Source: Erigeron canadensis
Lineage: Eukaryota > Streptophyta > Magnoliopsida > Asterales > Asteraceae
Reading direction: 5' to 3'
Assembly: GCF_010389155.1 (NCBI RefSeq)
Contig: NC_057762.1
Span: forward strand, 34,532,055 to 34,596,054
DNA: 64,000 bases
A model generated the notes under the pieces. That model was not told where the DNA came from, did not search any database, and worked only from the letters and a program-made list of their open reading frames with translations. The position numbers were made by a program, and so were the translations under genes. Numbering within the stretch: position 1 is the stretch's first letter; every line of letters begins with the position of its first letter. Shown here piece by piece: positions 23,564 through 35,500 of this stretch.

Positions 23564-25441
23564 TCAACCTTCTGGGAAGCGTTTGCATCGTAATCAAGGC
23601 GGGAAGACAGGTCCACATGACCCTCTTGGCTAAATTCCTCCAACACTCACGACCTCTCCTCCAACCGATTTATTGAAATCCCATCACCAACAGACCTTAA
23701 GACATCAGGGTTCGCCAATGGAGACCTGCACACAAAAGGGACGTACTCTGATATTACCCTGTTACGATCAACTCTTAATTCTTGCAACTGCTTTGAAAGG
23801 TCTTCGATCAACAACTTATCAGCCTGAGATTGGGACAACACTCTTGCCCTTTCAATGGACTTGGATTGCAATTATGCCTTCAACTTGGCAATTTCTTCAT
23901 TCCTGGAAAACAGGGTGGATTCTTGGGACTTCAACAGAGCTTCATTCTCCTTCAATTTATCAACAACAGAGGCAGCTTCACCATAATCTACTAACTTTTT
24001 CTCCAAATCAACAACATTATCACTCAACAAGGACTCCCTGTGAGTACTCTCCTATAAGGCTTTCACAACTGCTTCAAACCTGAATCGCATCTCAGTCAAC
24101 ATGGTATTGTGAGCATCACAATCCTCATCATATAAGGCCAAGAACTCCAGGGGCTCTAATGACCTTATTTCATCGGGAGTATGCTTGGGAACTTGGGACC
24201 TGAATATCCAATTTGACTCATAAAATTCTGCATAGAGAAACAGCAGAGACAGAAGTAAGAGAATCATACAATGAAGGCAAAAAAGATAAAAAAATAATAA
24301 GAAGCTGCAGAAAATTAAGCATTCTCACCTTTTTTGGGAGAATCTTAGGCAGATACAGACTTCCTGGATTTTCTGCTTGAGGCACGAGGTTTCTTATTTC
24401 CTTCTTCAATGTCATCAGTTGTGGCATGAGCACTAGCAGCAGCAATCTTAGCTTTATTCAAACGGGTACCAATAGAACCACCAGGGGGAAGAACATTGAC
24501 TCTCTTCTTACCAGCATCAGGAATCAAATCAACATCAATAGCTTGGAGCAAAGGGGGGGGGACGACTAACAACTTCGCCTGTTTCACAAGTCCTCTCACC
24601 AAGACTGCCACCAACAGCAGAGGCATTGGGGTTTGGCATTTAGGAAAATTCCTTCGTACCCTTCTTCACAAACTTCAGGTAAGACATCTCTGCAAATAAC
24701 AAAAAGAAACACAATGACAAAACATGCAGAAAGAGTATAAAGATTATATAAGGGGAGCATACCATCAAATTCTTGCTCTCCTTCGGCAAGAGCAGGAATA
24801 AGATTTGCCCTAAACAAAATCCCATCCGGATACTGGTAAACAACAAAACTCTCTTCTTCTAAAATATCATATATCTCACCACAATCGTCATCAGGGATGG
24901 GATCACCAAAAAACCCTTTCTTTTGAACCTTAAGTCTACTTTTTTCATACAAAGACTCACAATGTTGAGGAAACAAACTATGGTGCATGAAAACAAATTC
25001 ATCTTTCCAATCACGAATGTCAACACCACCCTTAATAATACATTCGATACTAGGCCTATTGGCAATGGTAATCCAGTCACCGGCGACGGATACACTCAAT
25101 AATTTTCTAAACAAAGTTACGGATGGTTCAACACCATAGGCACGACAAACAACTTCAAAAGCAATTATCCTAGCACAGCCTAGCGGATGCCTCATAGAGA
25201 TGTGACACTTAAAGTATTTTAAGATTTCAAGGAAGAAACTGGGAAAAGGATATCTTAGGTTTCCCATAGTAAACGTTTTCATATAAATACTAACAAACCC
25301 ATTCGGAGGTTTTAAAGCACTTTGAGAACGAGTGGGTAATCGGAAAGACGAATGGCGACCAGGGAAAAACTGATCAACAAAATCCCTGAGTGTGTCAACA
25401 TCAACAACAGATTTTGTAGTGGCAATACCACGTTTCCCCAT

Positions 25442-25790
25442 TCACCCTAGGGTTTATTCTAAAAACAAGAGTAGATGAAAAAGATCGTACCTTTGGCAGA
25501 CGACGACTTTCTCTCTCAAAGAAGCAGCAAAATAATTTTGATCGGATGAATAATTTGGATCGATATTAACAATGAGAAGATATTTATATGGTAACTCAAC
25601 AAGGAGGCCGTCGATCAAGGGTTTAATTTTCGAGATACGCGCCCACTATCTCACAAATTAAATACCCCAAACCTACCAAAAGTATTTTCAAAAAAGACCC
25701 TAGACTTTGCGTGGACTTTCAAAATGAAAAGCGCATATGAAGGGCAGATAAGAGTCTAATACGATGATCTTCGCAGAGTCACCCCATTAG
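25442..25790. other. 3' internal region of the Ty3/gypsy element
   Basis: Non-coding on the plus strand. On the minus strand it would act as promoter and leader for the antisense ORF starting at 25441. No further motif recognised. Confidence 0.45.
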
Positions 25791-25801
25791 ACTGGGGGGC
25801 T
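25791..25801 (+). other. Polypurine tract of the Ty3/gypsy element
   Basis: ACTGGGGGGCT lies directly before the TGATGAC start of the 3' LTR, the expected position for plus-strand priming. Confidence 0.75.
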
Positions 25802-26156
25802 TGATGACGTACCCACTCAGGTGCAAACACCCAGGGTACACTTGAAGGGTACGTTCTGCTTTCGGTAAACAAGGAAAGGATTTGTGTCTATCAAGAATCC
25901 TATATATTAGGAAAGAAGATCAGAACAAATCCCCTATTCCCGGAAAAGATATACACGGCCCATGAAAACTCTACTTAGGGAATAAGTCACGAACCCCCTA
26001 TAAAAATAGGGGGAATGATGGCTAAATCACATCATAATCATACATACACATTCTTGGCGTACAAAAGGCATAGCCTTACCGGAAGGGAACCGCCAACAAA
26101 CAACCACAAACACCCCCATTCCTCCTTTCTAGGCAACCGGATTGGCTGTACAAACA
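25802..26156 (+). repeat. 3' LTR of the Ty3/gypsy element
   Basis: TGATGACGTACC...GTACAAACA, 355 bp, the partner of 15443-15795. Confidence 0.92.
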
Positions 26157-26409
26157 GTGGCGACAATATGTGGTGATAGTAACGATTTGGTTATTACAGT
26201 AAAAAAATTTGATGTGAACAAAATAATGTAGTTATTTTAAGACTTCAAGAATGTACGTTGTAAAAATTTCATTAAGAATATTATAGGTATATCAGATAAA
26301 AATATTTAAAATAGTGAATAAATAAAATAGATACTTTGGATAGATCGGTTTGAAAAATCGTTTAGAAATATTTTGGTTAGATGTAGTGTGTGAGATGAGA
26401 ATATATTGA

Positions 26410-26544
26410 ATGGGAAGTGATATCCCCACAACACAAATTAGCCATCTACAACAATAATTGTTTTACACAGTTGTACATTGTGCAGTAGAATATATACATA
26501 TATTGTGAATGACTAATTTGTGTTGTGGGGATATCATTTCCCAT
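26410..26544. mobile_element. Hairpin MITE, about 135 bp
   Basis: The left arm ATGGGAAGTGATATCCCCAC... is inverted at the right end as ...GTGGGGATATCATTTCCCAT. The paired arms extend about 33 bases with few mismatches (ACAACACAAATTAG against CTAATTTGTGTTGT). The interior is AT-rich and non-coding. The target duplication is unclear, so the superfamily cannot be named. Confidence 0.75.
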
Positions 26545-26653
26545 ATTAAAAGTTAAGAGTATTTTTGGTTTTTTAAAAATAGAAAGGTGAAAAGATAAAA
26601 AATAGTTTATTTTACAAAGGAGTAAGAAAAGTCATTATAGGTTAAAGGTATGA

Positions 26654-27069
26654 CACATACGGTAGTTTTGAAATTATTGCTTGCTGCTTCGGTTTATTAC
26701 ATTTGGCAGGAACAAAATACAAGGCTTTTGTCAAAGAAAAGAATACCTCATGACAAACTATATGCAGCTATTATTTTTACCGTTCGCAGTAAGCTTCTTA
26801 CTATTCCTTTTAAGAGGACGACAAGAGTGGAAGACTTATGGATTGCTTGGGATCTCCATTTGGCTCCTAGTGCGGATTAGTTTTTGTTTTGATTTACGAA
26901 TACGACCCTTTGTAATTTTATACCTAGTTGAATTAGTTATTTAGGGAGTTGGTTGTTGCACAAGGTGCGTATCTTATAATAAGTCACTTTAGCATTCAAC
27001 ATTCAGCTAAATTGTATGTTTCTTAATTCATATATGAATCTAACCAGGGTGACAGCCTTGTACCGAAAA
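26654..27069 (+). mobile_element. 5'-truncated LINE fragment with 15-bp target duplication
   Basis: A perfect 15-bp direct repeat AGGTTAAAGGTATGA lies at 26639-26653 and 27070-27084. The insert begins inside the C-terminal coding part of a LINE (AASVYYIWQEQNTRLL, related to the fragment below) and ends in a short GAAAA tail. This is a classic truncated target-primed insertion of about 416 bp. Confidence 0.85.
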
Positions 27070-27084
27070 AGGTTAAAGGTATGA

Positions 27085-28275
27085 ACAAATCCTAAAAGTA
27101 TGAGCGGGGCCAAATTTGGTATGATAAGTGGAGTGCATAAGGCCCTTTAAGTAATTTCATTACTAAAAGAATCCTATATGATGCTAGGTTGGATGCCAAT
27201 GCCAGAGTTAGTGATATGATAAATGAGGGACAATGGATGTAGCTTGATGGATGGGAGGATAAATTTAATGCTCTTAATGCTATTTCTCCTCCTATTCTAC
27301 ATAGTGGTAAGGAAGACAGAGTAGTTTGGGTCACTGGGAACAATCTGCAGGTGGATTTTTCTACAAGGCAGGTTTGGCAGGACTTAAGGATTAATTGGCC
27401 ATGTGTGCAATGGAAGGATGTTGTTTGGTTTAAACAGTTAATTCCTAGACATGCTTTTGTTTTGTGGTTGACTGTGCAGGGGAAATTGATGACTAAAGAC
27501 AGATATGCAAAATGGAAGCATTGTAATCTGCAATGTGTTCTTTTTAAGGTTGGAAATGAGAGTCATGATCATCTCTTTTTCAAATGCAAATATACTGAAG
27601 ATATTTGGAGTAGGTTAAGGTGTTATAGTTGGAAATTGAGGGATCATAATACTCTGCAGGACATTCTGAATGATAATGTCATGCACAAAGGAAAGAATTT
27701 TGGTGTTGTTATTAATAAAATACTCCTTGCAGCTGCTGTTTACTTCATTTGGCAAGAAATGAATCTCAGAATTTTTCAAGATAAGGAAAGGAATGAGGAG
27801 GCTATATGTAACATCATTAAGGATAGAGTTAGAAATCAGCTTCTGTCCATTAGAGTAAGGCATACAACTAATGTTCTTAATATAGGAGCTCAGTGGCAGT
27901 TGAAATGGGAGAATTGCATGTTGGTAGCTGACTGATTTTCTGGTTTGTTGTGCAAATTTGAAATTTGTGTGCGAATTGGAATAGTAAACTGTGCAAGATG
28001 AAGCTACTTGATCCAATTCTAGCATATTTTGAATTTGTGTTTGGTGCTGAGTGTATGGTGAGGTTGGATTTCATTGTTTTTTTGGTGTATGTGTATTTTG
28101 ATATTGAGGTATCAGTTTTCGTTTTTAGTATAACTCTTTTGCAGTAGAATTTCAAGTTGTTTTGTTTGTATAAGTTGGGTCTGTCCAACTTTTTTTTTGA
28201 TGTTATTGTACATATTTTGAAATGCAATATAATGTAATATAATTTTATTTATCAATGAAAGCTAGCAAGATGCTA
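27085..28275 (+). pseudogene. LINE reverse-transcriptase C-terminus (zinc-binding region), truncated
   Basis: The long open part (27351-27935) encodes the plant LINE zinc-binding segment that follows the reverse transcriptase: WKDVVWFKQLIPRHAFVLWL, then the conserved HLFFKC and YFIWQEMNLRIF. Upstream (27085-27350) the same protein continues in broken frames with stops. The reverse transcriptase core and endonuclease are absent. The 3' untranslated part runs to about 28275 with a run of T's and AATATAAT words. It is dead as an element. Confidence 0.8.
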
Positions 28276-28747
28276 GAATAAATACATTGTCTCATTTCAT
28301 GAAATCTTCATTTTTTAGGGACGGGTAAAAATTTCATTTCGTCCTTTACCTAAATATTTAAAAAATCAAAAACATTTCGTCAAATTTCATTCTTTAGGGA
28401 TGTTTAGTAGAAGAAAATCCCAAAGAACGAAAATGTAATAAAAATATGTTGTTGATTGAATGAATATATGAGAATTACAAAGAAGAGGATAAATATAATA
28501 AATAAATATATATTTTATTTTACAAGTTAATGATTTTATCATTTAATAATAATTAAGATTAACAGATAAAATTCATCAAAACTTAAATAAAAAAATAGAA
28601 CATTTTCATGATCATCATTCTTTCTAATTTGTAGAAAATGAAGAGAATGAAAATTTTTCATTTTTTCTTTTCTCATTTCCATTTTCTAGGTCACACCAAG
28701 CAAAAGAAGTGATTTTCATTCACTTTCTATCTTTCCATTTTCTTCTA
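28276..28747. other. AT-rich intergenic sequence
   Basis: Repeated imperfect words of the TTTCATT(C/T)T and GAAAATG type in both orientations suggest a decayed inverted-repeat element (for example 28305-28420 against 28620-28740). The evidence is not enough to place ends. Confidence 0.35.
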
Positions 28748-28925
28748 CCAAACAACAACAACAACGGTATCTAAACCGGGTTTGGGGAGGTATGATGTAG
28801 AGAGTCTTACCACTACACGAAGGTAGAAAGACTACTTTTAGAAGTACCTCCGGTCAAAAAGAGGCAAAGGTTAAAGGGTCTAAAGAGTTTAGTAACCAGA
28901 CTTGGGCCGAGTATCGTCTGACTAT
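28748..28925 (-). mobile_element. Au-type SINE
   Basis: On the plus strand it reads (AAC)n, then GGGTTTGGGGAGGTATGATG, TCTTACC, GAAGGTAGA and AGTACCTCCGG, the reverse complement of the widely conserved plant Au SINE. That SINE carries its pol III promoter at the other end and ends in (TTG)n. Several positions are diverged, so it is old. The outer limits are approximate. Confidence 0.65.
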
Positions 28926-29508
28926 AATAAGAGTAGAGAAAGATAACAAAACACCACATAGCGCAATTTGGAACACCCCATTAATTTTTCATTTTTTAAT
29001 AAATTTCATTATTTTTTGTGAACCAAACACGTCTTAAGACTTCATATTTAACCAGGTATGATAGTCACTTGCATCATCTCATTATTTACAATTAAATATT
29101 AAACGTTTAATATCTATTTATTGCTAAAATAATTATAAATTAGACAAATTTTTCTCTCTTTTCTTAATTTTAAAGCAAGAAAACAAATAACACGGATAAA
29201 ATGAAAGTCACGATGAATCGGACATTACCCCAAGTGACCACATCCGTAAACCATAGATTTTGACACCACTTGGGCTCGATTATGGTTTGGTTTTTCTAAT
29301 CGTAGAGATGCTGACTGGACATTTCAAGAGGCCTGGATGTTAAAATGACGTATCTAACCTTTATGAACTTTTTTATTTTAATTTTTAATTATCTTTCACC
29401 ACACCAATCAATCAATCAACAAACAGTATAATAAACACCCGCCAAAATAATCAATGAAATTCCCCTCATTTAATTTCTCTCCGTACACAACAATCAAATT
29501 CAAATTCA
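28926..29508. other. Upstream region of the kinesin gene
   Basis: AT-rich. The last 100 bases before the kinesin start include a C/A-rich leader (ACAATCAAATTCAAATTCA). No clear TATA box can be chosen among the many AT runs. Confidence 0.35.
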
Positions 29509-32500
29509 ATGGAAAACTCGCCGGAGAATTGCAACGTTAAGGTTGCGCTGCATATCCGTCCCCTCCTCCGCCATGAACGCCAAAACGGCGGTCAAGAATG
29601 TTTGGACGTCGTCCCTGGATCCGCTCAGGTATCTATCTATACGTACATCATCTATATATCTATATCTTTATATACATATATCGTCGACGTTTCATTGATA
29701 TTTGCAAAACATGATTTATATTATGGATGAAAGACTTATTTAATTATGGCCGGATTCATTAGGAAATAAATGTTGTTGACATTGAGGATTTAATTATTCA
29801 GGCTATCTAAATTAAATACGAATATACATATATGTAATGTAATTACATCAGGCAGAAGGCTTTTCGGTTACTGCTTTATAACTCGTTATGGAAATTATCG
29901 TATAATTATTAGATATATTCGTGTATAATCTATGAAATGCATCGAAAAAAATATGAATATGTGATTGCTATAAATCTGAAACTGAATCATTTCATTCTCA
30001 TATAATGCTGACCTCGATATGATTTCGTTATAATTTTTTATTTGGAGCCATAGATCCACTCAGTAATTCATGAAAATACTAAATTCCTAAACCTTTAGAT
30101 TAATCGAGGTGTACTCCTTTTTAATAATTGATATAATCTATAGAAACTAAAAAAGTTGATATTCTTAGTATAAATCAACACCGCTGAAGGTTTGAACGCT
30201 TGTTTGGTCAAGTGCAGGTGTTAATGGGTTCACATTCTTTTATATTTGATCATGTTTATGGAGGAGGATCTCCATCGGAAAAAATGTTTGAAGAGTGTGT
30301 TATGCCGCTCTTAGATGCTTTGTTTCAAGGATACAACAGTACAGTTATCGCCTATGGTCAGGTAGTTTCACTCATTAGGATTTCTGGCAGAGATTTTTTG
30401 TGTAGTATTATCGTGTTAGAAGTTCACGTAATTATTGTTTTGCAGACAGGATCAGGAAAAACATACACCATGGGTACTAATCCAAAAGAAAGTTCCCATA
30501 GAGGACTTATTTTTCAAGTTATGAGCACAATCTTTAACAAGATCGAGACTCTGAAAGATCAAAGTGAATTCCAGTTGCATGTTTCCTTCATTGAGGTTAC
30601 TCTCTATGTGCTTTTTAGCAACCAAAATATATTGATATGCGGCGTAATATACTTACTCTTATTATATATATTTATGGAGTATGATTGGTTTTAACTGGAT
30701 GATTTGAATGTTAAGATTCTAAAAGAAGAAGTGAGGGACTTGTTGGATTCTGCCGTTATTGAAAGAGAAGAAAGCAATGATGGAAATCCTGAGAATGCAG
30801 TTGCTGGAAAGCAGCAATTACAAATTCGCAAAGCATCAGATGGATCTGTAAGCCTGAGTGGATCATCGGAAGTTAACGTCTGTACCCAGAAAGAAATGAC
30901 AGCTTGCCTAGAGCAAGGATGTTCAAGTCGGTCAGTAGCATCAACAGATATGAATAATCAATCAAGGTGACCATTTTTTAAATTTATACCCCTCCCCCCT
31001 CCCTTCCAGTTCCATAATGGTAGATATTTGAGTTATCTTCAATATGGTTATCCATTCTGTTCATAGTCTGTTATAAAAGTAATTTTGAACATCTGACCAA
31101 ACAATTATACTATATTCTCACATGTATAAAATCAATGCTTATAAATTGGTCTTCCCAATCTACTTAGCCTGCAGAATTTAGCATAATTAAGACAAACTCA
31201 ACGCTGCGAAATGTACAACTGATATAACTTTAAATATTTAGTAGCATATTACAGTGTAGTAAGACATCTTGACTAAGACACCAAATTAACGACAACAGAA
31301 CTGAAACTGTAATTTAATATGTAATAAACTTCTTATACACAAATAGATACTCCAAAATAAGTGCAAGTTGTCTATTAATAAATGTAAATGTTCTATGATA
31401 AGCTAAAAACTGTTACTCCGTATTATTTTCCAAAAAATTAGTTTCCCCTGCCAAGCTCCATCCTGCCAGATACTGTAATCAATATATATATATATATGTA
31501 TGTAGTATATATACATATATAAGTTGGGACTGGTTGTCAGTTCGTTTGCAGATAAGATAGTATAAAGTTTCTCAAACTTGAGATGGTATGAATTCCATGT
31601 TACTATTCATTATGGTTTATCAGTTGTTAAGGTTGATACCATATTTATGTGAAGTTTGTTAGATTTCTTTCAGAAAATTGGATAAACTTCATGTTTGGCA
31701 TGTTTGTAACAGTCGTTCCCATGCAATCTTCACCATAATATTAGAGCAGAAGGATAAAGATAAAGTTGAAGGCAAATCAAGTGAACTTATGGGTGAGGTA
31801 TACCGCTGTGCAAAATTACATTTGGTAGACCTTGCTGGATCCGAGAGAGCTAAGAGAGCCGGTTCGGAAGGGGTTCGCTTGAAAGAAGGTAAGTGCAAAT
31901 GTGGACAGTAATGTACCATTCAGTTTTGGCTGATCACCTTAGACCTCTCATTGATGACTATAGTAGTTCTTTCTCTTGGTTTCATCTTCTGATGGAAACA
32001 GGTATTCAAATCAATAAGGGTCTCCTTGCACTCGGGAACGTCATCAGTGCACTAGGGGATGATAAAAAGAGAAAAGAGGGACTGCATATCCCATATCGAG
32101 ACAGTAAACTTACTCGCCTGTTGCAGGTTTGTAAAACACTGTTAAATTCTTTAAAGGATCTTGTGTGGGGAAGTGTTGTTGCTATAAAGAATCTTTAACA
32201 TGCGTTTTATTTGTTTATTTTCTTCCTGCATATCTTCTATAGGAAATGGTGTAGGTATTATGTTCTCAAGTTTTAAGCGCTAGAAACAGAGGTGAAAATC
32301 ATATCAATATATAACAAATCAAACTGAAATAGACATTTTATCAGGTATAAATTTTGGGTTGAGAATTTACTGGACCTTAACCATGTTTCATTTACAGACT
32401 TGAGTAAATAGACCCAGGTAGCACAGAAATTATTAGAAAAAGTGACATAGTACTTGTGTAGGTAATTAATTTTATAAAAATCTACTGCAATAATAAAGTT

Positions 32501-35500
32501 TACAAAGAAGAGGGGAAATATGTAACGCCTATGCCAGAGAAGTGCTGGTTGTTAAACACCATTGGTAGAAGAGGACATGGGAATTCATATGTTATATCGG
32601 CAGAGGTTTGAATAGAGGGTTTTTTTTTTTTTTATCTATCTTTATAAAGGTAAGTACTTCACATACACACTTATTTACAATGTGTCCACCATGGGTTTGG
32701 AACCCACAACCTCTTGGTTGATAGGTCATCTCGAGTATTATAATTTCCTTTCATGTGACTATGTGAGAAACACATTAACTAACAATTCATGGCCGAACAT
32801 ATGAATTAAAGCACACGTAAGATATAAGTGATTGGCTGATTATGCTAGGGTAGTACGAGACTATGAGTTGGTCACATATGAGACATGATGGTCGATGGAT
32901 ATATGACTGACATCAACAATACTTTCATTTCGAAGAATGTTAAAGAAATATCGAATTCTTGATAGAACCATTTTCTTATAGATTTGTAGTGCTTGTTGAC
33001 TATTGTGTAAATTGTATGCTTATTTCCCCTCAGAAGAGCATGTCATAAAAGGTCTGCCATGAAATCCTGCATATATGCAGAATAGGACTTGGAAAGTTTG
33101 ACAATGATTAGATCTAAATCTTTCTGAGATGCTCTAAAAATTAATAATATTCCACTGAACTGCATCGTATTTATTTCTGTAAATCTTGTTTAAGCTATCT
33201 TCTTGTGCTAGTTCATGATGTGAATATACTTTATGCCTTCAACAGGCTTCACTTGGTGGGAATTGCAAAACTGTTATGATAGGTATTTTCCTAACTGTTT
33301 CTTGGAAAACTTTTTACAAGTATAACAGGTTTAATACTTAATAGTCGCTAAAAAGCTGGTAAGTGGAAACAATTAATGTAACTGAATATGCTTACTTTTA
33401 GCTTGCGTCAGCCCTGCTGATTATAATGCTGAGGAAACTCTTAATACGCTGAAGTATGCTAATCGTGCTCGCAACATTCAGAATAAAGCTTCTGTAAGTC
33501 TATTATGAAAAAAAATCACTCATTTCATTCATTTCTGTCGAACTGTGGTTTGGACATGCATAATATTGTTATACTGACATGCTTGATGGGATTTTTCTTT
33601 TATGTTATACAGGTTCAAAAAGAAGTCTTTCCTGCTGACACACACAAGTTGAGGCAACAGTTGAGATTGCTGCAGGTGGAACTTGCTCACAGGAAAGAAG
33701 CTGAACTTCTTGAACTACAGGTGTTGTATACTATTTTGTATATGGTGTGGTTACCTCTAATAATAAATTTTAGCAGACTCAAGTAGAATTTAAGAAAAAC
33801 TATTGATAAGGTGCCTATGGTCTTGTACTACTTGCTTGTAGGATCTTAAAAGAAAAATCGATTGTCTAGAGACTACCAACTCAGACCTTCTCGAAAAGAG
33901 TAATGAATATCGCAGAAAATGTGCTATTGTGGAGGCTACCAATTCAGAACTTCTTCAAAAAATAAATGAATATCGCAGAAAATGTGCTTTCGTGGAGGCT
34001 GCTAACTCAGAACTTTGCCAAAAGATTCATGAATATCGCAGCACATATGCTGTTGTCGATCCTACTGACATAGATGATCACGTATGTAGATTTATACTTC
34101 TCATGAGCATCAGATAGAACATTTATATTTTTCTTTTAAATATAGAATTAATGGTATTGAAGTATCTGGATTGTTTGATTCTATTCAGGAAAGTAACAGA
34201 GGCTCACAATGCATGCCCTCCCCAGAGGAAATAGTGGAATCTGTTGCAAGTAAGTTGCCACAAACTGAATGTATATTTCCACAAGAATTATACTAGGTGG
34301 CATCATGTTGCCTACCCATGGATCAGTTCTGGTCTACCTGTAGGCTGTAGACTGGATACATATGTATCATTGTTCCTCCTATATTTCTATCCATATGCTC
34401 CTTCTGTTAGCCATAACTTATAGATCATATTATCATAACTTATTGAATATAATTCTGTTCTAGTCTCACCACTCCTTTTAAATAAAAAATATAGGTGGTT
34501 ATATTACAGACGATATTTCGGTAGAACCTGATGAAACGACAATAAAAAGCAAGCATGGAATTAGACAAAGCATGTTGCAGGAAGAGCTGAATGATTTAGA
34601 CAAATGTTTGGAGCAGAAGGAGGTACCTTGATCTGTCTTTTCTTATACATATCCTTACTCTTTTTGTTTTTTTGGCTATCGATATTGTTCGGAAGGAAAA
34701 GCTTGCTTAAATGCAAACAGTCGACCAGTTCCTCAATTAAACTGCCTTCCTTTCTTTTCCTGCTGATTCATCTTCATTTCGATGATCGTTGTGTATGAGA
34801 TATTGAGATATGCTATCAATGTTTAACAATTAATTTTATTAACGATACTACATATGTGTGTCCAGTACTTACCATTGAAAAATATAGACTGGCAAATGTG
34901 CTGTTATTTACACAGTTATCGCTTGAGAGACTTTCTAGTGAGCTATAATATAATAATTATGCTATTTTTTTAGAAACGAAATCCATTTCTATGGTTTGGA
35001 ACCCCTAAAAGGATTTTAAGCAGTCCAACTCTACAAACGTATGGTATGCCCACAAGAATATATGGACTTTAAGCAGTCCAACTCTACAAACGTATGATAT
35101 TGTTCGGAAGGAAAAGCTTGCTTAAATTCAAACAGTCGACCAGTTCCTCAATTAAACTGCCTTCCTTTCTTTTCCTGCTGATTCATCTTCATTTCGATGA
35201 TCGTTGTGTATGAGATATTGAGATATGCTATCAATGTTTAACAATTAATTTTATTAACGATACTACATATGTGTGTCCAGTACTTACCATTGAAAAATAT
35301 AGACTGGCAAATGTGCTGTTATTTACACAGTTATCGCTTGAGAGACTTTCTAGTGAGCTATAATATAATAATTATGCTATTTTTTTAGAAACGAAATCCA
35401 TTTCTATGGTTTGGAACCCCTAAAAGGATTTTAAGCAGTCCAACTCTACAAACGTATGGTATGCCCGCAAGAATATATGGACTTTGACCTACTCTTTAAT

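Larger units (their letters stand above)
19083..25441 (-). pseudogene. Antisense ORF of the Ty3/gypsy element (putative gypsy-type transposon protein), split by a nested element
   Basis: This frame starts with MGKRGIATTKSV at 25441 and continues through a domain with FVDQFFPGRHSSFRLPTRS and ARIIAFEVVCRAYGVEPS, the type called putative gypsy-type transposon domain in plants. It continues past likely introns (for example a GT-AG intron about 24686-24764) into basic and coiled-coil-like sequence. The frame is cut at 23564 by the nested element and resumes at 19190 in the same phase, ending with LLALEI at 19083. The target duplication itself keeps the phase. An in-frame stop lies just before the cut (about 23647), so it was probably already decayed. 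Its function is unknown, though similar antisense ORFs are reported in Tat-lineage elements. Confidence 0.7.
15443..26156 (+). mobile_element. Ty3/gypsy LTR element, gag-protease plus antisense ORF, no pol
   Basis: Two direct LTRs (353 and 355 bp, TG...CA) bound the element. A primer-binding-like TGGCGCC lies 2 bases inside the left LTR, and a polypurine tract ACTGGGGGGCT adjoins the right LTR. Inside are a degraded gag-protease (+), a second internal ACTGGGGGGCT at 19016, and a long antisense frame (-). This layout fits the Tat/Ogre group of Ty3/gypsy elements. No reverse transcriptase, RNase H or integrase is visible, so it is non-autonomous. Without the nested insert the element is about 6.3 kb. 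The flanking duplication is poor (GCGG/GTGG at best). By eye the LTRs differ at roughly 7% of positions. Confidence 0.88.

Noticed and set aside
15438..26160. A perfect target duplication for the outer LTR element
   Set aside because: Flanks read AGCGG on the left and GTGGC on the right. At best a 4-base imperfect match, so not claimed.
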